DNA of 64,000 nt from Lethocerus indicus (lineage: Eukaryota; Arthropoda; Insecta; Hemiptera; Belostomatidae): the NCBI GenBank assembly GCA_019843655.1, contig JACDQD010000006.1:9726034-9790033 (forward strand), in the 5' to 3' direction. Positions 12,301 through 24,300 of the stretch are shown one piece after another. Positions within the stretch are counted from its first letter, which is position 1. Each line of letters starts with the position of its first letter. Both the position numbers and the translations under genes were made by a program. Under the pieces are notes generated by a model. That model was given only the letters and a program-made list of their open reading frames with translations, had not been told where the DNA came from and did not search any database.

Positions 12301-12984
12301 ACTTTTTTACCCCTCGGACAACGCATCTCCGCCTATACCGAGAATTATGCCCTCTGAGTTGGCGCCGGACGCTCGACCAAAACCCAAACTCCGTTTTATA
12401 ACATTTCAGCTTCAATTCTACAATAAACTTTACCTGTAAAGAAAAGATGAAACCTAAGGAACTACGGGAAATTTCATAAAAATTAAATTCTTTCAACGGA
12501 ATAAGATAATTGTTTATAGTTAATATTATATATATATACACACGGTCGTGGACCTTCCCAAGGTTAACTGCACTTATAATACAGGAAATATTAGTTTGAA
12601 TAAAAAAATTAAAATTTCTAGAGAACCTAATCCACACTCACCCCGCCTAAAATACATCACCAAGCATGGCTACTTGGAAACACTTTATCACACTTTGTAT
12701 TAGTGTGCGGAACAGGACGTAACGCAGAACCCCCTCCCCCCAGTTCACGAGCTTTTTAAATTTAATTAATGCTTATCGATTCTGTAGTTATCAAGAATCG
12801 TAGTGAGTACTGTTCCAGTTAGGGCAGTGATCCTAATTTTCAAGCTATTACAGATATGTATCGAAACTGAGAATAACAGCCGCTCCTGTTTCAGGTCATT
12901 ACGAGCATCGTCACCAACACCATTGCTCTTACGCAGTTTGCGTCCACCATGGACAATGTACCCGAATGGTTGGAAGGAATGTAG
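9306..12984 (+). CDS. Insect gustatory receptor (7tm_7 family), cluster copy 2
   Basis: Exons: 9306-10259, 11362-11430, 11808-11897, 12895-12984; 400 aa. The layout matches copy 1: a long first exon, then 69 nt, 90 nt and a terminal exon, all phase 0. The N-terminal block LTFAWLSLHTLWP and the exon 1 ending ENMINE are close to copy 1, so the two are tandem duplicates. The 30-codon exon reads through CLGLFSVNMQLLG. The C-terminal signature is altered: TNTIALTQF, with Asn where the family has Tyr. Exon 1 is clearly GC-richer than the surrounding DNA, which opens long spurious frames on the opposite strand. Known role of the family: ligand-gated chemoreceptor. The ligand is unknown. A long fold-back element fills much of intron 1. 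Confidence 0.83.
10864..11333. mobile_element. Fold-back element, copy B, in receptor 2 intron 1
   Basis: About 470 bp with long imperfect inverted arms. The left arm opens with TCGTGTGTTTCTGTCTC and contains TTAGACCGGTTTCGGCTGCT, then CATCCTCACTGCACTGTCAC. The right arm repeats these as reverse complement and ends GAAATCTACGGTATTCCAAC. The middle (about 11050-11105) is a loop or spacer shared with copy E. There is no transposase frame, so the element is non-autonomous. It stops 28 bp before exon 2 of receptor 2, so it lies against the 3' splice site. Confidence 0.82.
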
Positions 12985-13904
12985 CCTTCGCATCGTTAGT
13001 TACTTCAGTCTGGAAAACAAGACACGGTTTCGCCGTCACGTTTTGGGCGACCAGCCATTTCGGTATAAAAAATGGCCTAGAAAAACAGATTTAAAGAAAA
13101 ACAATTCAGATATTCAGTACTGGGATATATTTGTACATTTTAGGGCGCAATCGCAATGAAAGTTTAATGTAAACAATTTAATCAATAAATACAATCAACC
13201 AACTATAAGCCTAGTTCCTAAATACCCTAGACACGCGTTCTGTGCAGTGTAGTGCTAGTGCTGACTATATTATTGACGGTGGCGAGAAAGCAGAAAACAG
13301 TATAGATTAGACTAACAGAATTTCAATATGATTTCGTCAATGTTCAGAATAACTCATGAGACAAGTTAAATATCTCTTAATGTTATGCGCCGCAGAGAAG
13401 AGCACTCTGAAAAACATAATTTTAGGTTGGTTTTCGATTGAATTTAAGCCACGTTTTATTTCTGGTTCGGTGTTTCAGTGCGCATTATACCCCTCGATCG
13501 CATTTTGGTTTGTTTTTTTCTCCACCAGAGTTTTGTATTGATTTTTGTATTCGGAACGGGCTGAATAGCACGTACAAGACGGGAAAACTACCGTCCGCTT
13601 ATGCGGGACCCAGAACTATGGGAGTAGGTCAAATTTTGAGGGGGCGGAGTGTGGAGGGGACCAGGACGGCTTTTACCGAAAAAATCGATGATGGACCCGA
13701 GAGTTGGAATCGGGCCGACATCCTGGCGCCGCCTCAACCACCCCCAACCCCCCGACACTCTCAAAAATCCTCTAGGGCTTTCCAGATAAAGCCCCTATTA
13801 TCTTGTCCGAGTATCGCTGAGTTCTTAACATTTCTTGGAGGCCTATCATTACGAAAGATAATATTTTCACCGCGACTGAATCCAGTTACTGGCGCCGTCA
13901 CCAT
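12985..13904. other. Receptor 2 3' flank, no gene seen
   Basis: This holds the presumed 3' UTR of receptor 2. A GC-richer stretch at about 13555-13800 carries an open frame, but that frame has no recognisable domain and runs into the fold-back element, so I treat it as chance. Confidence 0.45.
13184..13189 (+). terminator. Putative poly(A) signal of receptor 2
   Basis: AATAAA lies 200 nt after the receptor 2 stop codon. This is a positional call only. Confidence 0.4.
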
Positions 13905-14211
13905 TTCGCTGGTTTGGCCTTTTGCTAGTCCGGTTTCGGCTGCTCGCCATCTTCAGTAGCGGTGTTAGTCACTCTTGGCACTTTTGATGTTTTTTGGGTA
14001 TCCTCAATGCACTGTCACTGTCACCTGTACTGTGGTATATATACACACGACAGACAACCACCACAGTACAAGTGACAGTGACAGTGCAGTGAGGATGCCC
14101 AAAAAAGATCCAAAGTGACTAACACCGCTACTGAAGATGGCGTGCAGCCGAACCGGTCTAGCAAAAGGCCAAAACAGCGAGAGGAGACAGATACATACGA
14201 AATCTACAGAA
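13905..14211. mobile_element. Fold-back element, copy C, downstream of receptor 2
   Basis: The left arm (TTTCGCTGGTTTGGCCTTTT to GTGACAGTGCATTGAGGATA on the complement) and the right arm (GACAGTGCAGTGAGGATGCC to GAGGAGACAGATACATACGA) pair over roughly 140 bp, with a small loop near 14035-14050. Same family as copies A and B, with an intermediate internal deletion. No coding capacity. Confidence 0.8.
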
Positions 14212-15242
14212 TGATTATATTTACGAATCTACATTGCAATGCAACAGAGTTCGGGGTTTTTAATCCCACTAATTAATCCGTGTAAATTATTTTAATGAAT
14301 GGTATCATAGAATATTCAATATTTTTTCAGTACTTTACACTAGTCAGTAGATAAACCCTCAACTAGTTTTGAATCATTAAATTGTGCATCGATGTTATAT
14401 TTGTGGACAAGACATCTCTTATAGCATTGTAATGCTCCCGGACTGCAGTTTTTTGGTTTTCATGTGCGATCAATAACACACGATGCTCAATTATTTTGAT
14501 GCCAATGACAGATTTGAAGAAATGACCAATCGACAGTGGTTATCCTTAGCTGTAAACGCGAAGAAAGCGAGAAGAAGTTGGGAGGTTCATTACTGTTAAT
14601 GGGTGGGAGGCAGGTGTCGTTGCTCTCGGGGCATTGTGCGGGCCCGCTTCCGCCGCCATGCCGCTTCCGCTATACCGCTCTTCGAGCCGCTATTTACCCC
14701 CCAGGATAGCATCAATAAATTGTCGTACGATTTTTAATTCGGTTTCTAACACTATGTCTAAGGATTAAAAATACTATCGATTGACTTATTTATACCGCGA
14801 TACGAGACATGATTCCTTATTAACATTGATTTTCTGTTGGTAAATACAAACGAAAAATTCCTCATTATATTAATACCGAATATATTTCCGCAGTGTTTCG
14901 GTTTAAATATGAACGGAGCTCTATACAAAAGAAGTATACGCAAAGACCCTCGCCTTACATCTTACATCCGAATGTTCGAAATGTCGAGCATGAATCAAGG
15001 GTGTTTCTCCACGCCGACGGAAATAACACCCTTTGTGTTGGAAACATTCAAACATCCCTGTCGTTCGATTCTTCACCACCTTCTAACGGTCATCCATCAT
15101 TATGTCGCAATATTTTCATGACTTCAGACAAAATCTTGAAAATTGTCTTTATGATCCCGTAGTATTACAGGAGGGAGGCCAAAACGCTTGTTCTATACAT
15201 TTTCAAGTTCGAAACATTACATAAATTGTGATCTCACGTTGT
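14212..15242. other. Spacer between convergent receptor genes 2 and 3
   Basis: About 1 kb between the fold-back copy and the stop codon of the minus-strand receptor. It should contain that gene's 3' UTR; an ATTAAA-type signal on minus near 14733 is possible but weak. No exon recognised. Confidence 0.4.
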
Positions 15243-18200
15243 CTAGGCCGCCTGCGGACTGCCGAACTGTATGAGGATAACCAAATATGTCGCAGCCGTG
15301 CCCAGAATCTGCAACAACGACTCCCGTTAGATAGAATGCATCTGGAAAATGTTTAAAAAGCTGTAACATTTTCTCACGGATGAGATTTTAACTGCATAAA
15401 GACGAATGATGCATACTTACACTTTGAATCAGAGTGTAATCTATATTAAAAAATCCGCAAGCAGTAAAGTTGAGCACTCTTTTCATCGACAAGTGAGCCC
15501 ATAACTTACCCTAAAAATGAAACAGAAATTGTATATGATGCGTATTAGTGAAATGACAATTGTTAACACTGAATTCAGTAATGATAATGAATAATCATGA
15601 ATATGTACCTAGACACTAAATTTTGCCAGTGGGACATTATGATGTGATGCTTGTAGTGCGGATTTATTACAACGGAAAGAATAATTACATATAACGCAAC
15701 GATTACGCATTGTAAAATAGTGAACCAATTCAAGCACTTTAATTATACATCGAAATGCACAAATACATATTACATGCCTCCACTAGACAGTAATAAAATG
15801 TAATCATAATTACAGAAGCACCTACGCTGGTACTATCAGTAATTTAGGCAATGCTACTGGCGGTGGCAATAGTCTATAGATGATTGCAAGAGTACTTGAA
15901 CCCCACGGAAAGATTTCAGGTAAGATTTGCTTTGTAAAATGTTAGCGGTTAATTCAGAGGACGCAGATGGATCGCACCGAGTTCTTATATCCTCAGTATG
16001 TGGGAGCGTTTCCCACGCGAAGGATCCATTGCTAATACCCTTGTTCGGGATATTTCACGCGAAAGGTAAAATTTCGCGGTTACCTGGAAGGCCGAATTCG
16101 GGTCGCCGGCATTGTCGTCCGGCAATGGCACATTGTCGCCTTGGTTACCGGCTAGTAAACAACGCTCGTTTCCTCTGACTAATGCCGGCTAATTGACGTC
16201 TACGTAACCTGACGTTTCGTTTGCGGGGGCTGCTATGCATCAACGCGTAACGCCCGTCTGTCGGCTCTTCGGCCGGAAAACAATTTTTCAGCCTTAACCG
16301 GCTCAACGGTGGGCGAGTGGGCAACAGGAATATACGCGGTTATACTCACTTAAATTCCCTTCGGCGCAGAAATCAGCTTCTGTTTGTGCGCAGTTGCGAA
16401 CATTGTAAACAACATATCATTAAAGTAATCACATCAGACTATAAGTTCCTGCTTCCCAGTCTACAGAAAGAACGTGTCCTTGGCGCTGTAGAAAACTCTA
16501 CTTAATTGAATTTCAGTAAATATTTCCATGCGTTCGTCTTCCCACAGACTTTAACGGAACACTAATGAAGATGGTTGAGAAGCCCAAACCGGTTTATGAT
16601 ACTGAACCAGTACGTGGGCTCATCAAGATCGCAAGAGTGATGGTGTAACAAGAGTGATTGTTTCACTGTATGAATAATCGAGAAAAACGAATGAGCACTG
16701 TATATCACTTCTGGATCGATTACAAATTTACTTTATTTTTTAATTTTAATATAATACACTCGTATTATCGCATAATGTAAAACTACATTGATATGATCTA
16801 TATTTATGCTAAGTAAGGAAAATTAACGTTCCCAAGTATATTCGGTAAATGTGGCTCTACAGTGTGCATTCACACTGTGGAGCTAATCTTGAATGAACTA
16901 GATCCAGCAGAGAATTCAGGTCAGAGAATTACTCGCCCTCTAATAAAACGCTATTCCAAAATTATAGTTAAAGCCAGAATGGAACTTCATTTGTTTTCAA
17001 TATTGTGTCGATATTAATCTAAGAGTACGGTGACCAGTTTCAGACAGGGTGCTTCATTGGCATCATGGGTGAACGTACCGAAAACTCGGTACGTTGCTAC
17101 AGGTATTGTACTGACGACTGCGAGAACCCGAAACCTATTCTTGTTTAGAGCCAAATAGAGCCAAATTATATTTTCAACAGCGTTATGGACCTCTCAATAT
17201 GTCCCCTGTTGTCGGCTGCTTCAAATGTCAAAATGAATAATTGGGCGATTAATTTATTACCGGGCCCAAATCGGTTTCCGGTGGCGCTCCCCCGGATGAG
17301 TCAACTCGCCTGGCCTATTCTATAACTACGACAGTAGACTATAACTTCGTCTTAGGCTACAACAACATCTTAGTCTATATCCACGACTTAGACTACAAAT
17401 CTGACTTTAAATCCGGCGTCGCGAAACCGTCCGCTTTCCCCTTCAGGCCCAACTCAGATCTTATCTTGCCCCAGTTCGAACGTCGGCAAAAATCTTTGCG
17501 CCGAATCGATTATTTTACGGAACGAATTCCTCGGACCCGCGACGGTTTTGTCCAGGCCCTTTATCATACAGCCATTGTTAGTGCTGATAAACGAATTTTC
17601 CTTCTTCGAGATATTGAAGCGAAATTTTAGTATCTAATCGTGGAAAATTGGGTCTTCCTTGTAGTGGAAATCAAATGAGGTCGGTCATTTCTAGCTAGAC
17701 GCTTTCTGTTGAGCCTACTAATACCTAGTGTAACGTGGGCGCACAACGTTAGTGTGCCTAGTAACATAGCTTCTATTCATGTTCGTCTTTGAGACAGAAT
17801 TAGAATTTACACTTTTTTCCAAAATTGTAAGCGTTCCACCTCTGTAGTCGGCGAGTATTCTGTAGCTTGTCTGCCCAATCAGCGGATCTTTTCTAATGAC
17901 CCTCACACGTCACTTCTCCCTCTTTCGCCCGAGCGTGAGACGAACAATTACCAAGATAGAAACTGAGCAAAATTGGCGTTAATATGCTTTATTTCTGCTC
18001 CATATTCTTTATTCGACTAAATAGTGAAAGGCATTTTACTTTATCCTGTAAAAACTGCCGGTTTGATAACCGGGAGATGAATTTGTTATTTAACATTCCG
18101 ATAATGATATATTGTACATAATCCCCGTTGCCTGTGCTACATCAGTTTGACCATTTCAAAGCGTTTCACCATTGTCAGTAGTCATGCAGATAGTGGCTGC

Positions 18201-20576
18201 CGATAATGAATCCAATCGGTTCTATCAAAAGGAAAAGAAATAAGGTGTGTCTTGATTCTCGTTTAAACTTATCATAATGACTGGTATAAGCGCATCGTCT
18301 GTAAGTCTAAAAATGAATTACTTTCATAGTATGTCACTGGCAGGAAATGGGTGTTAAACGGAAACAGGAAAAAGTGGACAAATTTTCGGAAGGGAAAAAA
18401 GACCTCAGGAAAGGCCTTCTTCCGCTTCAGATATGCCAAGTTGATACATGTTAAAATCCCGAACAAGATAAAAAGATAACGGAAACTGCCTTGGCGCATG
18501 GGCCATGAAACTGAACCGGAAAACCGTTGCGACTATACGTCAACACCGGAACCGTTAATAATCAATTTAAGAAAAAAAAATGCGAAAGATGGTAATACCC
18601 GCTTTCTCCACCTGCCGTGGGGCTCGGCGAATTGGGGAAACTTTCTGTGTAAATATTTACAGAAACACATACAGTAGGTAAAGAACAATTTAAAAGAGTG
18701 AATTAGCGCGATTTGAAAACAAGTAAATAACCGATGGAATAAATAAAAATGTTTCCAATGTTTTAATACCGAATCTGACATATTTTTATAATGGAAATCC
18801 CCGCTCAGCGAATTAAAATAACAACGGTTTTTATCTCCAGCGACGACAGATAGCTCATAGCCGGCAGCGAAGCTAGGACGCGTCCGTTCGTACGTTCTGT
18901 TAATTGTTGACGGGTCAGTTCCATTATCGGAATTTACAAGGCGAGGCGATACTCACGTTATTGCAGAGTACGTCTTTTTCATCGTCCATTATGGCGTCGA
19001 ACAGGTAATCGTTGAATTTGTCCGCCTAAAATATTATTACACAATATGTTATACTAGTTAATTGATTGCCATTGGTTATTTGAAAAATTCAGAGCAATAT
19101 CTATTTCTTGAACAAAATTATCCGCGTAACATAATAACTCGGAGTACGGCAGAACTGTTCCTTCTCAATATTATCATTCGGGTAATTCCCCGTCTAGTAT
19201 CATTTGCTCAGTCCGAGCCTAGATCGGTTTCGCCGTTATTTTACCGGCTCATTTTTGTAACTGTTATTTTGCGGTGCCAACGACTACGTTCACCAGTGAT
19301 TCCAGTATAATTTCAGAAATATAGGTTCCGAAATGTGTGAATCCTGCCCTATCGTTACAGTCCAACTGTATTTGGGTTTCGAAGTCGTAAACACCTGTGA
19401 ATATTACTGTCCGTAGTTAAGTTTTACTACAATTTCGTATTATTATTAGCATAATAATCATCACTGCGCGCTGATTGTTTCGCGAATTTCATAAGAAAAT
19501 GCTATCCCAGCCGTGATACAGCTGGGTGATAAATGATACTTAATCGATAGTGCAAAAGAATCCGACGACAGGCCCGAGTCAACGATAATTTCCCTTGAAC
19601 GGAGTGATCCTACCTCCTGCCGCAAGGAATCGCAGGCGTGCACGAGGCTCCAGAGTTCGATGGCCCTGAGGGCGCCGATACTCGCGCTGAAGAATAGTAT
19701 AACGAGGTCCTCCGAACCGGTCGTCATGGCGTTGATGATCTGATCCGCCGTGTAGTAGGCGTTGACCGTGCCGCACACCAGAATGTAGCCCACGATGTGC
19801 AGCAGGTCTTTCGAGTAGGCGTCGTTGAGGCTCAGTGCCAGGTCGAAGAGCCGGCCGTGGAGTTTGGTCCGGACTTCCATCTCCGCGATCTTTCGAGAAG
19901 CGCGAACGGTCCTCGGGGGTTCGGGAGGGCGGGGATCCGCGTAGAGGAGCCGGAATCGCGCCTCGAGCAGCCAGACGAAAGCGCTGAGCCGACTCTCGGA
20001 CAGCGTGATGGCCAGAGAGGAGGACCAAGAGCCGAAAAGGAACCTGAGGACGGCTACCGCGGCGGCCGCTTCCACCGAAGTGGCTACCTTTACGACCGGC
20101 AGACCCAGTATCAGGACGATCCTCACAAAAACCGTCCACTTCAGGAGCCGGGGACTGCCCGAAGGCGACAGGCCGAGGACGTTCAACGATCCGTCGATGC
20201 GTTGCAGCTTCCTTAGAAAACTTCTGGCGGTCTTTATCCTGTAGAAGGAAGCCGCTATGAGGAAGAGGGCGACGTACCAGCCCAAGGTGTCCGTCCTGGC
20301 GCCCATCCCGAGTTGGGTGTAGCGCCACCTGAGGTGTGGCCCGACGGGGAGGAGGGAGGCCGACATAGCGGCCACCAGAGCCGCCGACAGCCCGCTCCAT
20401 AGCCAAGAACACTTCAAGTCTGCACCGACCGGCGACAGACCGCATACCCGCCACACCAGCCACAGCGGCCTCAGCCTCGCCCACTGAGCACACCGCCCTT
20501 TCATTTCCCATCCGAGCCGCCCCAAATAGGCACTCCACCTCCTTAATATACATACATCGCATCTCCCTTCCTCCAC
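15243..20576 (-). CDS. Insect gustatory receptor (7tm_7 family), cluster copy 3, inverted
   Basis: Exons in transcript order: 20576-19614, 19025-18957, 15510-15421, 15308-15243; 395 aa, all introns phase 0. The first ATG is at 20576; a second in-frame Met 24 codons later (MKGRCAQWARL) may be the true start. The N-terminus has LWLVWRVCGLSPV, a common receptor-family opening. The 23-codon exon begins ADKFNDYLFDAIMDD. The 30-codon exon has NFTACGFFNIDYTL. The last exon carries the intact signature TYLVILIQF, then seven residues to the stop. Exon sizes 69 and 90 match copies 1 and 2 exactly, although the sequence is distant from them. Intron 2 is 3.4 kb, far longer than any in the other two, and holds two short hairpins and a degraded element. 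Exon 1 is GC-rich, which opens a long frame beside the real one. Ligand unknown. Confidence 0.85.
16552..16640. mobile_element. Degenerate relative of the fold-back element
   Basis: The order GGAACACTAATGAAGATGGT, then GAGAAGCCCAAACCGGTTTA, recalls the right-arm pattern (CACCGCTACTGAAGATGGC, CCGAAACCGGTCTA) of the clear copies, but identity is low and no second arm is visible. It lies in intron 2 of receptor 3. Confidence 0.35.
16854..16883. repeat. Short hairpin, 13-bp arms
   Basis: GCTCTACAGTGTG and CACACTGTGGAGC are inverted copies with one mismatch, separated by 4 nt. Lies in intron 2 of receptor 3. Function unknown. Confidence 0.6.
17072..17095. repeat. Short perfect hairpin, 10-bp arms
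   Basis: AACGTACCGA and TCGGTACGTT are perfect inverted copies with a 4-nt spacer. Lies in intron 2 of receptor 3. Function unknown. Confidence 0.6.
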
Positions 20577-23500
20577 CCGCTACCATTAATGAACCACTCC
20601 ACTAAATAAACACTGGCACGTCTACATTTGTATTCAGGACGACGACAGTCTTCCAAATACAACGTCTTGGATTAAGACTTGTATTAAGAAAGGAAAATAT
20701 TATTGCGCTTAATATTGCATCTATAATATCGCGTACGACACGTTTGGTATATTGACCACCTTTATTAAGTTAATATGCAATTACAATATATGGCAATAAG
20801 AGTTGATCTATATGGAGGCATCATTAATATTTGGCGTATATTTCAAATGACAAAGTTAGTGAGTATTACTAATAACTGAACTAAAAAATTAATCTGTCCA
20901 ACAATTTCAATCTTCTTTACTTTTGGCTCTCACAGACAAATACGCCCAATCGCGCCTGTTCCCTTACACGAAATTTTGCTTTAGCCGGATGTAACAAAAA
21001 ACTTGCTTAATAATACGAACAAAAATTCTTGTCTCATAATTCTTACAACCTTACTTGTTGTACACTGTATACATTTATATCAGAATTACTGGTTTGTAGC
21101 GGATCGGGTCAACCACCGGAAACATTGATTAGACCTACATTATATGATCGATTCAAAGCGGGAGGTTCTGGAATTGGTCCGGAAGTACGAAACTCGTTTC
21201 CCGGGCCTCGAAAACACCTGAGTCCTACGGCACTCCAGGTTCCTCTATTAAACTTTTATTAAACTCCAGAGGTACTTCAATCAAACTCGCATTAAGGGCG
21301 CGGGCGCCCATTCGAAAGGTACTGGTGCAAAACGGGAAGGAGAAAGTCAGAACTGTTTTAGATAAGCAATCATAACGTCGGTCACTAACGACTACTGAAA
21401 AATGAACTCATCGCCGTTTGCGCAATAGTTTTTGATAAATTTAATTGCGCTCAGACATGTAATACCAACATGTTTCCATTTTAACATATTAACAAGCGTT
21501 GGGTACATCGTAATCGTGTGGTATAATGCTGTCACACAACATTACTTAAACTGTATACCATCTATATAATATTTCTCAAATGGCGTTTGTCTGTGTGTGT
21601 TTGTGTTCGCTATGCATTTCCAAACGGCTGAACCGATTTCCACCAAACTTTCAGCGTGCATGCATCTCATGTCCGGTCATGTCAAGAAGCACCTTTCCAG
21701 GTCAAAGATTAGCAGTGACCTCTACGCTGTACAACGTGAACGGCTGCTGCGATTTTCAATTTATTTGAATTCAGTGTATTCACTGAAAGCGTGGGTCCGC
21801 AAACGTATTTATTTCTATACTGAAAATATCTTCGTACAATCGTTTTATTAACAAAATGTGTGTGTATTAAGAAAGAAGTGCTCTAGTGTGGACATTTCAA
21901 TTCTACATCGAGGTGTTTAGCAACGCTTAGACTTGGTACGAAGTCAATGATCTTATTCCCAATTATTTAATATGTTATACCTTAATTAACTCATTCTTGT
22001 ATGCTGTCGTGACTCCGAATATCTATTTCTTAGATTTTTTGAATTACTAGAACGGATTGTGTTTCGTACTTGTTGACAGTAGATATTCGGGTTGACGGGA
22101 ATAGCAGCCGATTCGCAACGCTTTCGTGACGCCGGTAAAATCAACGCTTACACGCACACCCCCGCTATTTCATATTATTGAACCTGCGAGCGGGCCATTT
22201 TATAACGCGATTGTGAAAGTCGAGCGGAGGATGTTTTCTAAGAGGAAAGTGAAAGAAGACAGGCGAGGACCCTTTGCCGCTGGCCATAGGCAGTTTTCGT
22301 TTCCGCATTTGACAAATTCATTGCGTACGGATAAGGCGCGTCCGCCAACCGGCTACGCCCGTTCGGAAGCCTCCGGCAAAAATTGCTGACGCTTATTATC
22401 AAGGCCGGCTTATTTATCGGCTTCGAGCGGCTGCTTTCTGCGTAGCTAAGTACAATCTCTGCAACCTGAGAAACTGTCGGTTCAGATGTTCCGAGATTAA
22501 TTGAACTCCTCACTCCGCCCCACTGGCGGCCAAAACGAGTAATACATATATATCAGAAGTGACTAAAACGCGTTACTTATAACTCAACTCAAGTTCCCCT
22601 CGAATATTTCATTTACGGAAAAAATGTTCAATGAGACTGGAGAAAAAATCTATGTAATATTTGTACAAGACCAAAGAACGGGTTTAAAATTTCAAAAAAA
22701 GGAAACGTAATACAGCCAATATATTTAAATAGCCTATATATTAACAGAAAATAACGTTCTTACATTCTAAGCATCAATCACTAGACCTCATTATTTAATA
22801 TCCCTAATAATTGAAGCTTGGGCTATAAGGATATTATTTTCATATTTGTGGTGGGCATGATACGATAGTACAAATTTAAAATAAACGCCCGGCCGAATCG
22901 CAAAAACAAGTAATCGGGGTGCTGAAATAACTTTTCAAGGCCCCGGGCCAACCTCGATCAATCCTGTTGTTTATCCAGTAAATGTGAATCTAGGCGTCAA
23001 TGGACGAAAATACAAAGGATGAAATTATACGGTAGATAGCTCCTGAAGGAGTAAAATGTGTTAATGGTCTGTCAGCTGGAGACGTTTCAACGCCATTTGT
23101 CATTATTGTTGATACAATTGATTGGTTCGTGTCCAGGTGAAGCCATCCTCTCCCGCTAATGAATAGCGTTTAATTTCTTAATTAATCGAACAGATACTCA
23201 TTTTCTCCCCTACTATTCCATTACCAGTTTTCAAATATAGAATTGTGCGTGCGCGTCAAGATAAAGGTAAACACGTTTGACGATTATTGTAATTTCTCCA
23301 GTTTATCTTAGTAATTGAAACTAATGAAATTTTTTTTATAAAATTGCTTTATGCTAAGAATCAACTATAGAGAATTAGAGTTATGTTAATAAGTCGTAAA
23401 TACGCTCTCTTAACGGAAGTAATGTTTAAATATCTGTATAGATAACTTTTTAGAACTGTATTGAAATACCAGATCAACCTGAACGTCAAAAAGTACGCTA

Positions 23501-24300
23501 CAATAGCCAAATTATTCGTAGTGAAAATAAGTAGAGTGGAAGGGAAAGCTGAATCTCCCGCCCAAGCATGAAGCGTTCGGTTGGTACAATACTTTGTTGT
23601 CGCTCGTATATCAATAAAGGATTTTGAAGAGTATACACAGATATAGGTGTTTAGATTGCGGTTGAATTCTTTCCCGTTTGCTTTTCAAAACTTTATTCGA
23701 GTTTAATTCAATCCAGATAACATAACATATATTAGTCGAGTCAGGAGAGAAGCGCGAAGATATAGGTATCAGTGGAATGGGGGACAAAAAATATTCTTAA
23801 AATGGAAACTATCCTGTTATTTAACACATAATAACCAGAAGACCTATTCAGTTCGTAGTATTACTGAAAACTCGTGAAGATGTTTGTGATTGAGTGCGAT
23901 GGTGCGGAAAACTTAAGGATACTCAATAAATACGGTGCTTTGGTGGATTAATATGTGTAAACAAATAGGTTAGGACTAACCTAATTCGTATTTTCAAATT
24001 TGTTTACTACGTTCGCACTGTTAATAGGTTATGGAGAGTTCTAAGAGTGGTGGTTGTACAATTATTAAAGTTTATTTTCCGGTTTTGAGTCCGGTTTTAG
24101 TGAATTTTAAGTGAGAGTGCTCTAAGAAAAAAAGACATTTATATAATAAAACTTGTTGAATCTTTTTATACAATGTCGACCAATTTTTGTTCCAGTATTC
24201 TCTGAAAATGATTTTGAAGTGTGTTACTCTAAACTGTTGGCTGGCACATAGTGATAGGGATGCTGGATGAAAAGTAAAGGGTTTAAATTTATCGAGGGGA
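20577..24300. other. Intergenic region between receptor 3 and the RhoGAP gene
   Basis: About 3.7 kb. The left end should hold the receptor 3 promoter and the right end the 5' UTR of the RhoGAP gene; an in-frame TGA at 24268-24270 closes the frame upstream of its ATG. Apart from one dispersed repeat at about 21565-21750 I recognise nothing. Confidence 0.5.
21565..21750. repeat. Dispersed repeat with the AAACGGCTGAACCGATTT core
   Basis: The order is a TATATAATATT-type start, a GTTTGTCTGTGTGTGTTTGT run, then AAACGGCTGAACCGATTTCC and ACCAAACTTTCAGCGTGC. This arrangement is very common as an interspersed repeat in arthropod genomes (general knowledge). I cannot assign its class. No inverted ends are visible. 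Confidence 0.5.

Noticed and set aside
13438..13959. 173-codon frame downstream of receptor 2
   Set aside because: No recognisable domain, odd Pro-rich composition, and its end runs into fold-back copy C.
19579..20586. 335-codon open frame on minus in another frame over receptor 3 exon 1
   Set aside because: Its translation is rich in Arg, Pro and Gly with no membrane segments, whereas the overlapping frame has the receptor N-terminus, splice-compatible end and hydrophobic segments. It is a by-product of high GC.
22126..22513. Overlapping 87- and 91-codon frames on opposite strands
   Set aside because: No splice borders, no family motif, moderate GC region; chance.
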